Counted from the first letter of the stretch, positions 35,498 to 44,425 are shown. The stretch: 64,000 bases of DNA from Zeaxanthinibacter sp. PT1 (GCF_028464225.1 NZ_JAQPCN010000002.1:1-64000), one strand, 5' to 3'. Numbers and translations are program-made. The notes: generated from the letters alone by a model not told the origin.

Positions 35498-36063
35498 CAG
35501 ATCTCCGACTTTAGGGTTTCCAGGATCAACTTTGTGCGTTCCTCTACAGTGCCTTCGGGTACGATTCGCGTAGCATATCCGAGGGCCTGGTAACGGTCTT
35601 GTAGTGCGTGGTGCAGCGCAACAGCTTCTTCAAATGTTTCTAATCTCTCGTTATCTGTAACGTAGATCTCCTTCCAGGGTGGAAGTAGAAATACAGTGTC
35701 GTAACGATGGTTGCTAGCCGTCTGTAAGAAATACTTGTCATACTCCTGCCCAAAATAATCCATATATGCCAGGACATCCGGGATGCCACGGTCAAAAAAT
35801 ACCAGATTTTGGTCCAGGGCAGATCCTTCCTGGTAATGGGATAACCTTCCCTTTAGGAGTTGAAGATTAAACTGGTGAGGATCATCCACGAAGGCAAGCG
35901 GATTTATTATCTGTTGACTGCTCCTCCCCGACTTCTTAGCTTCAAGGGTCATGGTCCTGATGATCTCGTGGAAACAATAGTATCCCCATTCCTCCAGTTG
36001 ATCAATAACCGAAGATTTTCCTGTACCCGGTGCGCCGGTAATAACTATTTTTTTTGGATTCAA
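35497..36063 (-). CDS. AAA-family P-loop ATPase/kinase-like protein
   Basis: A 188-residue P-loop protein of the AAA_28 group. Walker A is ITGAPGTGKSSVIDQL at residues 8-23; the second acidic motif is FFDRGIPDVLAYMDYFG, as in small nucleotide or vitamin kinases, and TVFLLPPWKEIYVTDNERLETFEEA follows. The family may phosphorylate a small substrate, but none is known. It is the first gene of a tight operon (AAA, recQ, fmt), sharing one base with recQ. It is divergent from the DUF493 gene with 87 bases between. Confidence 0.86.
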   Translation of the reverse strand: MNPKKIVITGAPGTGKSSVIDQLEEWGYYCFHEIIRTMTLEAKKSGRSSQQIINPLAFVDDPHQFNLQLLKGRLSHYQEGSALDQNLVFFDRGIPDVLAYMDYFGQEYDKYFLQTASNHRYDTVFLLPPWKEIYVTDNERLETFEEAVALHHALQDRYQALGYATRIVPEGTVEERTKLILETLKSEI

Positions 36064-36150
36064 TGTAGTAGGTATATTGCTGCAAAAGTAATCAAACCCA
36101 GCAAGCCGGAAAAATTGGTGGCGAATCGATATATTTGCAAAAAGAAAAGC

Positions 36151-36438
36151 ATGAGCAAGGATAATCCAGAAGAATTTTACGGCAGGCTTAGGGAGGAATT
36201 AAGTTCTACCCATAGCTGGCCTACCGATTACCTCTATAAATTTATCGTACCCAGCGACCCGGAAAAGATCGAGCAAATCCAGAGGATATTCGATAATACG
36301 GGGGCTGTAATAGAATCAAGAAAATCCAGTAAAGGTAAATACACTAGTCTTTCTGTTACAATTCATCTGAAAAATCCGGATGAAGTGATCAGCAAATACA
36401 AAGAAGTTGGAGAAGTGGAAGGGGTTATCTCTTTATAA
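36151..36438 (+). CDS. DUF493 (YbeD-like) family protein
   Basis: A 95-residue ACT-like alpha/beta protein. Start ATG 36151 gives MSKDNPEEFYGRLREELSS; the frame is open much further upstream but that part runs through the divergent gene. Seen: the conserved WPTDYLYKFIVPSDPEKIEQI and SSKGKYTSLSVTIHLKNPDEV. YbeD-type proteins have no certain function; they are often near lipoate genes in Proteobacteria, but here the gene precedes DUF4290 and murA on the same strand. Confidence 0.9.
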   Translation: MSKDNPEEFYGRLREELSSTHSWPTDYLYKFIVPSDPEKIEQIQRIFDNTGAVIESRKSSKGKYTSLSVTIHLKNPDEVISKYKEVGEVEGVISL

Positions 36439-36519
36439 GCTGGTAATTCTTGTATTATTTTGTTACTTTGCATCAGTCGATTTACTTCCGACAAATAATT
36501 TAAGCTTAAACTTTACAAT

Positions 36520-37173
36520 TTGAATCTCGTAGAAAACTTAGAATACAATACTGAGCGCTCGCAGCTCATTATTCCGGAATATGGTCGCCATTTCCAGAAA
36601 ATGGTAGATTATGCCGTATCCATTGAAGATAAAGAAGAACGGAATAAAGTAGCCCAGGCGATCATCAGTGTGATGGGTAACCTCCAACCCCATCTGAGGG
36701 ATGTACCCGATTTTCAGCATAAGCTATGGGATCAGTTGTTCATCATGTCCGATTTTAAATTGGATGTAGATTCTCCCTTTCCTATTACATCACAGGAGAC
36801 CTTGCAACAACGCCCGGATCCCTTAGAGTACCCCCAGAACCATCCCAAATATCGTTTCTATGGAAACAATATAAAGCGAATGATCGATGTGGCCGTGAGT
36901 TGGGAAGAAGGGGATAAGAGAGACGGCCTGGAGTATGCCATCGCCAACCACATGAAGAAATGTTACCTGAACTGGAATAAGGACGTGGTAGACGACAAGG
37001 CTATTTTTGCTCACCTTTACGAATTGAGTGACGGGCAGATCGACCTGGCCTCTGATGGAGAGAATCTTACGGAGAGCGGTCAGTTTTTAAAGAATAAGCC
37101 CGCCAAATCCAGCAGGAGTAGCTCAGGCAAAAAAAGTCAAAGAACCGGTGGTCGCGGTAAAAAGCGATACTAA
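36520..37173 (+). CDS. DUF4290 domain protein
   Basis: A 217-residue Bacteroidota protein. The start is TTG at 36520 (MNLVENLEYNTERSQLIIPEYGRHFQKM), matching the conserved opening of the family; no ATG is available nearby. The body is helical and the C-terminal ~25 residues are a strongly basic Ser/Lys/Arg/Gly tail (SSGKKSQRTGGRGKKRY), which suggests contact with nucleic acid; this is inference. No function is known. It lies 19 bases before murA, an arrangement that suggests one operon and possibly a link to cell-wall synthesis. Confidence 0.88.
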   Translation: MNLVENLEYNTERSQLIIPEYGRHFQKMVDYAVSIEDKEERNKVAQAIISVMGNLQPHLRDVPDFQHKLWDQLFIMSDFKLDVDSPFPITSQETLQQRPDPLEYPQNHPKYRFYGNNIKRMIDVAVSWEEGDKRDGLEYAIANHMKKCYLNWNKDVVDDKAIFAHLYELSDGQIDLASDGENLTESGQFLKNKPAKSSRSSSGKKSQRTGGRGKKRY

Positions 37174-37192
37174 ACAATTTTCTATCTAACGT

Positions 37193-38500
37193 ATGGGAAC
37201 TTTCAGAATTGAAGGAGGGATAAAGCTCCAAGGAGAGATAACACCCCAAGGTGCCAAAAACGAAGCACTGCAAATACTTTGTGCAGTATTACTGACCCCT
37301 GAAAAAGTGGTCATTCACAATATTCCGGACATCGTAGACGTGAATAAGCTGATCGCCTTGCTGGAGGATCTCGGTGTTAAGATCCAGAAAAAAGGTAAGG
37401 GTTCCTATACCTTTATGGCGGATGATATCAACCTTGATTACCTGCAGTCTGAACAGTTTAAAAAGGACGGAAGAGGTTTAAGAGGATCCATTATGCTGGT
37501 TGGCCCACTCTTGGCCCGCTTCGGAAAAGGATATATCCCAAAGCCGGGAGGTGATAAAATCGGCCGGAGAAGATTAGATACTCATTTCACCGGGTTTATT
37601 AACCTGGGGGCTAAATTCCGTTACAACAAGGAAGAGCATTTCTACGGTGTAGAGGCTAAAAAGTTAAAGGGAACCTATATGCTTCTTGATGAAGCTTCGG
37701 TAACCGGAACTGCTAACATAGTAATGGCAGCGGTGCTCGCAGAAGGAACCACGACCATTTATAATGCAGCCTGCGAGCCTTACCTGCAGCAACTGTGCAA
37801 GATGCTGAACCGGATGGGGGCCAAGATTAAAGGTATAGGCTCTAACCTGCTCGAAATTGAAGGTGTTAAGGAACTGGGCGGTACGGAGCATACTATGCTG
37901 CCCGATATGATTGAAATAGGAAGTTGGATTGGCCTTGCCGCTATGACTCGCAGCGAACTGACCATTAAAAATGTCAGTTGGGACGATCTTGGGCAGATCC
38001 CGGACGTGTTCCGTAAGCTGGGAATTGACCTGCAGCGTAAGGGAGACGATATCTTTATTCCGGAACAACCGGACGGTTACGAGATACAGAACTACATAGA
38101 CGGCTCTATACTAACAATAGCTGACGCTCCATGGCCAGGACTTACCCCTGACCTATTAAGTATCATCTTGGTCATGGCTACACAGGCAAAAGGAGAAGTG
38201 ATCATTCACCAGAAAATGTTTGAAAGCCGACTATTCTTTGTAGATAAGCTCTTAGATATGGGTGCTAAGATCATCCTTTGTGATCCGCACAGGGCGGTTG
38301 TGATTGGTCACAACTTTAAATCGACCTTGAAAGCTACCACTATGACATCACCCGATATACGGGCGGGAATCTCTTTGTTGATAGCCGCGTTATCTGCTAA
38401 AGGAGTCTCCACAATTCATAACATTGAACAAATAGACAGGGGATACGAGGATATTGAAGGTAGGCTCAGAGCGATCGGGGCTAAGATTACCCGTGTCTGA
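37193..38500 (+). CDS. murA: UDP-N-acetylglucosamine 1-carboxyvinyltransferase (MurA), Asp form
   Basis: MurA transfers enolpyruvate from PEP to UDP-GlcNAc, the first step of peptidoglycan synthesis. 435 residues, full length. Seen: KLQGEITPQGAKNEALQIL with the substrate Lys-Asn, the SIMLVGPLLARFGKGYIPKPGG loop region (written here in part), IGRRRLDTHF, and the C-terminal SPDIRAGISLLIAALSA and DRGYEDIEGRL. The catalytic loop reads PKPGGDKIG, with Asp121 in place of the Cys that fosfomycin attacks in Escherichia coli; the codon is GAT at 37553-37555. Such enzymes are expected to be fosfomycin-resistant. Preceded by DUF4290 by 19 bases. Confidence 0.97.
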   Translation: MGTFRIEGGIKLQGEITPQGAKNEALQILCAVLLTPEKVVIHNIPDIVDVNKLIALLEDLGVKIQKKGKGSYTFMADDINLDYLQSEQFKKDGRGLRGSIMLVGPLLARFGKGYIPKPGGDKIGRRRLDTHFTGFINLGAKFRYNKEEHFYGVEAKKLKGTYMLLDEASVTGTANIVMAAVLAEGTTTIYNAACEPYLQQLCKMLNRMGAKIKGIGSNLLEIEGVKELGGTEHTMLPDMIEIGSWIGLAAMTRSELTIKNVSWDDLGQIPDVFRKLGIDLQRKGDDIFIPEQPDGYEIQNYIDGSILTIADAPWPGLTPDLLSIILVMATQAKGEVIIHQKMFESRLFFVDKLLDMGAKIILCDPHRAVVIGHNFKSTLKATTMTSPDIRAGISLLIAALSAKGVSTIHNIEQIDRGYEDIEGRLRAIGAKITRV

Positions 38501-38520
38501 TCAGGATGATTTATTGAATA

Positions 38521-39519
38521 TTATTTTTCCACCTTAGTGCCATCAGGGTAGAGGGCAAACCTGCCTTCTTTCTTCCCGTGAACGGGATCAGGATGTCGCC
38601 AGGGCCAACCACCAAACTGTGTTAAGCGATATTCCTGCATGGCCTGTTGTATCTCGGCCTGGGAATTCATGACAAATGGCCCGTGTTTGGCTACTGGTTC
38701 TGCAATGGGTTTACCCTGTAATAATAGAAGATGAGAGCGCTGCTTACCATTGACCAGGAGAATTTCTTCTCCAGAATCTAATTCGGCAGCTTGCCCCTTG
38801 TCATGCTGTTGTCCTTCTATGGTTAAACCACCCCCTTCGTAATAGTAAAGGTCCCGGTTTATTCCCCGTATCGAAGCGGGTAAAGTGAAGCTCGCCCCGG
38901 GTTCCAGGTGAATATTCCAAATGGCGACATGGTTATCGGGATCAGCGGCCCAGGAATTCGGAGCAGGGTCAGGGCCTTTGGTTTCCCGGTACTTTCCACT
39001 GATCACTTTAACTTGTACATCCTTTTCAGATATAACCGGAATCTCCTCATGCCAGAGCATTTTAAAGTGGGGCTCAACAAACTTATGTTTTTTGGGCAGG
39101 TTCAGCCATATCTGGAATAATTCTAAGGGGTTATCCTTATCGTCATTTAATAAGGGAAACATTTCTGAATGGTTAACGCCTTTCCCTGCGGTCATCCATT
39201 GTACATCGCCCTGCCCAAAACGACCTGCGGCACCCAAAGAATCTGAATGATCACAGAATCCTTTATTGACAATAGTTATGGTCTCAAAGCCACGGTGGGG
39301 ATGGTAGGGAAATCCCGGTATATCTTTGCCATGGTACATGCTCCAGCCGTCCTTTCCATCAAAGTCGTTTCCCAGATTCCTGCCCTCAAGGGAGCTATCC
39401 GGACCTAATTCACCATTACCATTAGGGTAATGGTCCAGGTGATATACACAGAATAAAAAGGGATCCTGGGTCTGCCAGGGGAAGCCCATGGGGTAAACAC
39501 GTTTTATCTTAGCTGACAT
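38521..39519 (-). CDS. pirin family protein
   Basis: A 332-residue bicupin. The N-terminal cupin carries the metal motif PHRGFETITIV together with HSEMFP, and further DVQWMTAGKGVNHSE, as in pirins and the quercetinase YhhW. The second barrel is more diverged (LPLPA-like strands, HLLLLQGKPIAEPVA). Some pirins degrade quercetin; others bind transcription factors, so the role here is open. It is longer than Escherichia coli YhhW (231 residues), as usual for the larger pirin subgroup. It is convergent with murA and lies 16 bases after the VOC protein gene on the same strand. Confidence 0.9.
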   Translation of the reverse strand: MSAKIKRVYPMGFPWQTQDPFLFCVYHLDHYPNGNGELGPDSSLEGRNLGNDFDGKDGWSMYHGKDIPGFPYHPHRGFETITIVNKGFCDHSDSLGAAGRFGQGDVQWMTAGKGVNHSEMFPLLNDDKDNPLELFQIWLNLPKKHKFVEPHFKMLWHEEIPVISEKDVQVKVISGKYRETKGPDPAPNSWAADPDNHVAIWNIHLEPGASFTLPASIRGINRDLYYYEGGGLTIEGQQHDKGQAAELDSGEEILLVNGKQRSHLLLLQGKPIAEPVAKHGPFVMNSQAEIQQAMQEYRLTQFGGWPWRHPDPVHGKKEGRFALYPDGTKVEK

Positions 39520-39534
39520 TAGTATACTTTTTGT

Positions 39535-39978
39535 TTAGTGTGCTGCAGTATTAATCTCCACCCAGTTACCCTCCGGGTCTTGCAGGTAGATCTGTCTTAC
39601 TCCGTCCGAGCGCAAGCTTACTTTACCTTTTTCCCCGGGCCAATCCCAGAAGGGGATGTTCCTTGATTCCAGGTACTTTATAAAGGTTTCTAAATCATCT
39701 ATGGCCAGGCATAGGTGTACACTTTTACTTCCCGTCCGGATCACGGTGTCTTTCTCGATCAGGTGAAGCTGGGTGTTTCCATTGATGCGAAACCAGCGAA
39801 AACCCGGGGCCCTGTCCGGGTGCGGGATCTCTTCTAACTGCAGTATATCTGTGTAGAAATCGCCCGTCTTTTCCACATCCTCTACAATGTAAGAGTAGTG
39901 GTCATAGGTGAAATTAAAAGTTTGCGAGTTGGCTGCAAATACAACAAGGCATCCGAGCAGGAGAAAGTATTGCTTCAT
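39535..39978 (-). CDS. exported VOC (glyoxalase/bleomycin-resistance) family protein
   Basis: 147 residues with a signal peptide (MKQYFLLLGCLVVFAANSQ). The mature part is one vicinal-oxygen-chelate module pair: YDHYSYIVEDVEKTGDFYTDIL at the front (metal His), LHLIEKDTV, KSVHLCLAIDDLETFIKYLE in the second half and IYLQDPEGNWVEINT at the end (metal Glu). Families of this fold include glyoxalase I and dioxygenases; an exported form suggests a periplasmic role with unknown substrate. It is followed by the pirin gene 16 bases away and preceded by the small acetyltransferase gene. Confidence 0.88.
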   Translation of the reverse strand: MKQYFLLLGCLVVFAANSQTFNFTYDHYSYIVEDVEKTGDFYTDILQLEEIPHPDRAPGFRWFRINGNTQLHLIEKDTVIRTGSKSVHLCLAIDDLETFIKYLESRNIPFWDWPGEKGKVSLRSDGVRQIYLQDPEGNWVEINTAAH

Positions 39979-40026
39979 CTTTTTTAAAATAGGTGCATTT
40001 AGTAATTGTCGGATATGATATGCGGT

Positions 40027-40296
40027 TTACCACTCTTCGGATTTTTGCATATAATGCGAAATAAACGGGCATCCCACCTTCACATCAAGTCCCTTGGCTT
40101 GTACATCTTCCAGGACGGCTTGGGCAAGTTTTGAGCCAATACCCTGACCTTCCAGCTCATCGGGAACTTCGGTATGCATCAGGTGGATGGTTTCTCCCTG
40201 GATACGGTATTCCACAAACGGTGTATATCCGTCAATATGAAATTCATAACGACCGGAGTCCTTATTATTGATCAATTCTGAATTTTCGGCAGACAT
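40027..40296 (-). CDS. small GNAT acetyltransferase (Acetyltransf_CG type)
   Basis: An 89-residue single-domain acetyltransferase. ATG 40296 is chosen (MSAENSELINNKDSGRYEF); ATG 40314 is also open but overlaps the amidohydrolase stop at 40301. Seen: VEYRIQGETIHLMHTEVPDELEGQGIG, where EGQGIGSKL is the acetyl-CoA loop, and the closing CPFISHYMQK that marks the PF14542 group. Substrates in this group are unknown. It is very close to the amidohydrolase gene upstream (5 bases), so they are likely co-transcribed. Confidence 0.88.
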   Translation of the reverse strand: MSAENSELINNKDSGRYEFHIDGYTPFVEYRIQGETIHLMHTEVPDELEGQGIGSKLAQAVLEDVQAKGLDVKVGCPFISHYMQKSEEW

Positions 40297-40300
40297 AATT

Positions 40301-41728
40301 TTATTTGGTATCAATTGGAGGTGGTCCGTCCGGGACTATAGCCTCGTACACTTCATCACCTTTTCTCTCCTTGTATTCTTTTTTAACTGCTTCTACCAGT
40401 TTAGGGTTCTCAAACAGGTCTACCATGGTCATTCCCATGGCTTTGGCCGCATAGACCATCCCTTTATGACCAATACTCATGCCGCCGCAGGCTACAACCG
40501 CCCAGGAGTGCCATGGGGTATCTTTTGGAGCAGTGGTTACACTCAGGTTGATATTAGCCACATTCCAGCTGACATCTCCTACATCTGTAGAACCTCCCCC
40601 CGGGTTTTCTTTGGTATCCAGCAGTGGTTTTATTTCGCTGTCCATTCCCAGCTGTGGTTTCCCGGTAACTTCCTGTATCTTTTTTCCGAAAGCCGACTCT
40701 TCTTCGGTGTAGGTTATCGGGCCTAGTAATTCAAGGTTTTTCTGCATGATCTCACCCCCGGCACGGTTTACCAGCACCTCGTAGATCCCGGAGATAAGCG
40801 ATATCTTGTAATCCACATTGGCCAAGATCGCTGCACCTTCGGCCATCTTACGTACTTGTTCATATACGGGCATCATTCCGCTGCGTTTCGTATCGCGAAC
40901 CCGTACCCATAATTTGGAATAATCCGGCACAACATTGACCACCTGGCCACCGTCCTGTATGTGGTAATGAATCCTGACTGTTGGTTTAATATGCTCCCGG
41001 TAGTAGTTGATCCCCGTGGTGTAGAGTTCCAATGCATCCGATGCGGATCGGCCGTTCCACGGGTCGGCGGATGCATGGGCTGCCTGTCCGAAGAATTCTA
41101 CTTTAAAGTCGACTAATGCCAGTGAACTTTGTACATCGGCTTCGGTATTGGCACCGGGATGCCAGCTTAAATTCACATCAACATCGTCCCATAATCCTTC
41201 CCTGACCATCCAGATCTTTCCAAAAAACTTTTCTTCGGAGGGGGTGCCAAAAAACTTAATGGTCCCACTGAGCTTCCCGGACTCTATGAGTTCTTTTGCC
41301 GCTATAGCAGCACCAAGACTACCGGCTCCAAAGAGGTTATGCCCGCAACCGTGACCGGCGGCCCCTTCATTTAACGGCTCTTTGGTAGGTTGAGCTTTCT
41401 GGGAAATTCCAGGTAGCGCATCAAACTCGCCCAGCACCCCGATAACAGGACTACCGGAACCATAGGTGGCAACAAAAGCCGTAGGCATTCCGGCAACGCC
41501 TCTTTCCACTGTGAATCCATTCTTTTCGGCATAATCTGCCAATATCTTACTGGATTGGTCTTCTTCGAAAGCGGTCTCGGCAAGGCCCCAGATAGAGTCA
41601 CTTATCCTGATCAGTTCTGATTTATGTTTTTCTACAGAAGCAACAATGGCTTTTTTATGGGTATTCATTTTCTGAGCAGATGCCGCGGTGGCGATCAGCA
41701 GCAAGAGGGGAAGGAGAATTTTTTTCAT
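40301..41728 (-). CDS. secreted M20-family amidohydrolase (AbgB-like)
   Basis: A 475-residue metallopeptidase-fold hydrolase with a signal peptide (MKKILLPLLLLIATAASAQ), so it acts in the periplasm or outside. Seen: the metal loop GAAGHGCGHNLFGAGSLGAAIA, GTPSEEKFFGKIWMVREGL, LSWHPGANTEADVQ and the dimerisation insertion with FFGQAAHASADPWNGRSA. C-terminal GGSTDVGDVSWNV gives the last metal site and is typical of the AbgB/p-aminobenzoyl-glutamate hydrolase group. Substrate here is unknown; a dipeptide or acyl amino acid is likely. Downstream the small acetyltransferase gene follows; upstream lies the photolyase operon terminator. Confidence 0.92.
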   Translation of the reverse strand: MKKILLPLLLLIATAASAQKMNTHKKAIVASVEKHKSELIRISDSIWGLAETAFEEDQSSKILADYAEKNGFTVERGVAGMPTAFVATYGSGSPVIGVLGEFDALPGISQKAQPTKEPLNEGAAGHGCGHNLFGAGSLGAAIAAKELIESGKLSGTIKFFGTPSEEKFFGKIWMVREGLWDDVDVNLSWHPGANTEADVQSSLALVDFKVEFFGQAAHASADPWNGRSASDALELYTTGINYYREHIKPTVRIHYHIQDGGQVVNVVPDYSKLWVRVRDTKRSGMMPVYEQVRKMAEGAAILANVDYKISLISGIYEVLVNRAGGEIMQKNLELLGPITYTEEESAFGKKIQEVTGKPQLGMDSEIKPLLDTKENPGGGSTDVGDVSWNVANINLSVTTAPKDTPWHSWAVVACGGMSIGHKGMVYAAKAMGMTMVDLFENPKLVEAVKKEYKERKGDEVYEAIVPDGPPPIDTK

Positions 41729-41834
41729 CGGTTTTTTGGTAAAAATTTCAGTGGTTAGTACAATATTGTTTACGTCTAAAGTTCTTTAACAAAAACTTTA
41801 TAACTGGTAATGAGCACCTTAGGTGTGCATCACC

Positions 41835-41858
41835 AAAAACTCGAAAATCGAGGTTTTT
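41835..41858 (-). terminator. intrinsic terminator after the photolyase operon
   Basis: CTCGA (41840-41844), loop AAA, TCGAG (41848-41852), with A5 on one side and T5 on the other, so it can work on both strands. It lies 70 bases after the photolyase stop on the minus strand. Confidence 0.6.
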
Positions 41859-41927
41859 AAAGATAGTAAAATCTATTGATGAAAAAATTATATACGTGGA
41901 GCCCTGATCAATTTTATCAGCTTCAAT

Positions 41928-43238
41928 TTACTGGTTCAAAGCCTTTTTATAGGTAGCGAGACAGCGTTCGCGCGCTTCCTTATGATCTACCATTTTTTCG
42001 GGGTAATCATCAGTATCTACTTCAGGCACATACGCTTTAATGTAGGCTCGTTGTTTATCAAACTTATCTACCTGGGTCATTGGATTAAAAATTCTGAAAT
42101 AGGGAGCAGCATCAACACCACTGCCTGCCGCCCATTGCCAGTTCCCCACATTACTGCTCATCTCGTAATCCAGGAGCTTTTCAGCAAAATAGGCCTCCCC
42201 CCAACGCCAGTCGATCAGTAAATGTTTACAAAGAAAGCCGGATACCAGCATCCGTACCCTGTTGTGCATATAACCTGTTTTGTTCAATTGGCGCATGCCT
42301 GCATCTACGAGTTCAAAGCCGGTATTCCCCGTCTTCCACTTCTCGAATTCTGCTTCGTTATTGCGCCATTGGATGCGATCGTATTTTTTCTTGAATGCAT
42401 CGGTCGTGGTATTCGGAAAATGCCATAGGATCTGCATAAAGAACTCTCTCCAGATCAGCTCGTTCAGAAAAGTTTCATTTTTACTATCCAATGCCTTCTT
42501 CACCATTTTTCGGATAGAAACCGTACCGAACCTTAAATGCGGCCCCAAGTGCGAGGTACCGTCCTTTGCCGGGTAATTCCTCGTATCCTCGTATTGATCG
42601 ATCAAAGTAGGGGTTACATCGTAATCGGGTACCTGTATACCTGATTTTTTAAACCCCATATCGGCTAAGGTAAGATTGGGAAGTCTGCTGTGCTTTACAA
42701 GGTTGTTTAAGTAAGAATTAGTGTAATAGATCTTCAGATGATCAGAGGTATTAAAGTTGGATTTCCAGGTTTTCATATAGGGCGTGTAAACCACATAAGG
42801 GTCACCATCATCTTTCACCACTTCATCTTTCTCAAAAATAACCTGGTCCTTAAAAGTGTGGAATACTATATCATTATCATCCAGGAAATCTCTTATTTCC
42901 TGGTCTCTTTTGGTGGCGTAGGGCTCATAATCATGGTTGGTATATACTTCCGCTACCTGGTATTCTGAGCACAGGTCTTTTATGAGCTGTAGGGGCTCTC
43001 CATGGAGCAGTGCAATAGAACTGTCGTGTTCATCCTGCAACTGTTGCCTCATTTGCTGTAAACGTTCAAAGATAAAAGTCACCCTGGCGTCGTCTTCGGG
43101 TAAACTATCCAGTATTTCTGTATCAAAGATAAACAACGGCATAACAGGGTAATCCCCTTTTAAAGCATTCCTAAAACCTACATTATCATCAAGGCGAAGG
43201 TCTCTTCTGAACCAGAAAATAGAGATGGGTTCTTTCAT
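41928..43238 (-). CDS. phr: deoxyribodipyrimidine photolyase (class I type)
   Basis: Photolyase repairs UV-made pyrimidine dimers with light and FAD. 436 residues with the two expected domains: a Rossmann-like antenna part starting ISIFWFRRDLRLDDNVGF, and the helical FAD part with LNELIWREFFMQI, NKTGYMHNRVRML and the binding loop MSSNVGNWQWAAGSGVDAAP (20 residues), followed by YFRIFNP. These are the conserved FAD and dimer-pocket residues of CPD photolyases; distinguishing a cryptochrome by eye is not possible. It is the last gene of a three-gene operon with SDR (1 base gap) and SRPBCC. Confidence 0.94.
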   Translation of the reverse strand: MKEPISIFWFRRDLRLDDNVGFRNALKGDYPVMPLFIFDTEILDSLPEDDARVTFIFERLQQMRQQLQDEHDSSIALLHGEPLQLIKDLCSEYQVAEVYTNHDYEPYATKRDQEIRDFLDDNDIVFHTFKDQVIFEKDEVVKDDGDPYVVYTPYMKTWKSNFNTSDHLKIYYTNSYLNNLVKHSRLPNLTLADMGFKKSGIQVPDYDVTPTLIDQYEDTRNYPAKDGTSHLGPHLRFGTVSIRKMVKKALDSKNETFLNELIWREFFMQILWHFPNTTTDAFKKKYDRIQWRNNEAEFEKWKTGNTGFELVDAGMRQLNKTGYMHNRVRMLVSGFLCKHLLIDWRWGEAYFAEKLLDYEMSSNVGNWQWAAGSGVDAAPYFRIFNPMTQVDKFDKQRAYIKAYVPEVDTDDYPEKMVDHKEARERCLATYKKALNQ

Positions 43239-43239
43239 C

Positions 43240-43932
43240 TTAGTTAAGGTTTAATACACCAAGACCGCCGTCAATACTGAGAGTCTGACCGGTCATCCAG
43301 CTGCTTCCGTCACTCAATAAGAAGGTCGCCATGGCGGCGATGTCCTCCGGTTTTCCAAACCGCTTTAAAGGGTGTCTCTCTGCCATAGCTTCCTGCTTTT
43401 TCTCGTTGCTGAGGAGTCGGGAGGATAATGGAGTATCGACCAGTGAGGGGGCAATCACATTTATCCTCACCTTAGGAGCGTACTCGGCAGCCATGGCCCT
43501 GGCGAAGCCTTCTATAGCACCTTTGGCAGCGGCGACGCTGGCATGATAGGGCATCCCGGTCCCAACGGCTACAGTACTGAACAACACCACGGATCCCCCT
43601 TCGGTCATCTTGGGCATGACGGCCTGTAGAATCTTGACCAGGCTGAAAAAGTTGAGTTCCATTTCTGAGCGGAAATCATCTAGCTTCAACATTTTAAAGG
43701 GCTTCAGGGTGATACTACCCGGGCAGTATATAAACCCGTCTAAGCTGCCTGGTAAAGCCGAGGTATCTAAATCGTCTGCCAGCACATCCAATTTATGATA
43801 GTGTACATTGAGACCCTCCAGCCCGTCATTGGTCCTGGATGCCACATGAACTTCGTGAGTGTCCTGTATTTCTTTTACGGTGGATTTGCCGATCCCGTGG
43901 GAACCGCCGATCATCAGTATTTTCTTTTTCAT
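43240..43932 (-). CDS. SDR-family protein lacking the catalytic Tyr
   Basis: A 230-residue short-chain dehydrogenase fold. The cofactor loop is GGSHGIGKS, with NAPSLVDTPLSSR-like C-terminal region (here NVIAPSLVDTPLS) and DGGLGVLNLN at the end. At the active site the usual Y-x-x-x-K reads V-A-A-A-K inside HASVAAAKGAIEG: the Lys is kept but the Tyr is Val (codon at 43534-43536), and the usual Ser sits in LFSTVAVGTGMPY. So normal oxidoreductase chemistry may be lost, or another residue takes the role. Genes of this type lie next to photolyase in many Flavobacteria; their job is unknown. Confidence 0.9.
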   Translation of the reverse strand: MKKKILMIGGSHGIGKSTVKEIQDTHEVHVASRTNDGLEGLNVHYHKLDVLADDLDTSALPGSLDGFIYCPGSITLKPFKMLKLDDFRSEMELNFFSLVKILQAVMPKMTEGGSVVLFSTVAVGTGMPYHASVAAAKGAIEGFARAMAAEYAPKVRINVIAPSLVDTPLSSRLLSNEKKQEAMAERHPLKRFGKPEDIAAMATFLLSDGSSWMTGQTLSIDGGLGVLNLN

Positions 43933-43933
43933 T

Positions 43934-44425
43934 TTAAATCGTTTTTAATTCGAAGGTATTGGCCTGTCCTGGAATGGAGCCGAACATCTGGCTGAGTTTT
44001 TCGGATCTATACTTAAATATACGTTTCAATTGCTTTTTCACCAGTAAGGTATGTCCCAATTTTCCAATAGGTCCAAAAGGGAGTTTGTAGTCTACAATGT
44101 CTTCCATGACGACTCCTTCCGGGGAAGGGTGTATCATATGTTTATGATGCCAGAAAGCATAAGGGCCAAATCGCTGTTCATCGACAAAGTATTCACCCTC
44201 CTGCACATGCGATATTTCGGTCACCCAGCGGGTGGTAATTCCGGGGAATGGCGATATTTTATACTCGATGATCTGGCCGGGAAACATCGGTCGTTCTGAC
44301 CCCGAGAGGATGTGAAAACCCATGTGTTCCGGGGTCAGTTTTTTTAAATTTTCAGGGTCTGAAAGAAAGTCCCAGGCTTTTCCTGCTGTTATGGGCACTG
44401 CCTGGGTAGTTCTGATTTGGTACAT
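43934..44425 (-). CDS. SRPBCC family protein of the photolyase operon
   Basis: A 163-residue START/SRPBCC-fold protein, related to the cyclase/dehydrase-like proteins found beside photolyase genes. Seen: RTTQAVPITAGKAWDFLSDPENLKKLTPEHMGF, the strand YKISPFPGITTRWVTEISHV, FVDEQRFGPYAFWHHKHMIHP and the C-terminal helix LLVKKQLKRIFKYRSEKL. It has no signal peptide, and the ligand is unknown. It is the first gene of the operon (SRPBCC, SDR, photolyase; gaps of 1 base each) and a perfect inverted repeat lies 57 bases upstream. Confidence 0.9.
   Translation of the reverse strand: MYQIRTTQAVPITAGKAWDFLSDPENLKKLTPEHMGFHILSGSERPMFPGQIIEYKISPFPGITTRWVTEISHVQEGEYFVDEQRFGPYAFWHHKHMIHPSPEGVVMEDIVDYKLPFGPIGKLGHTLLVKKQLKRIFKYRSEKLSQMFGSIPGQANTFELKTI

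Noticed and set aside
35860-36150. Longer start of the DUF493 gene
   Set aside because: This part runs through the divergent AAA gene; the family begins at ATG 36151.
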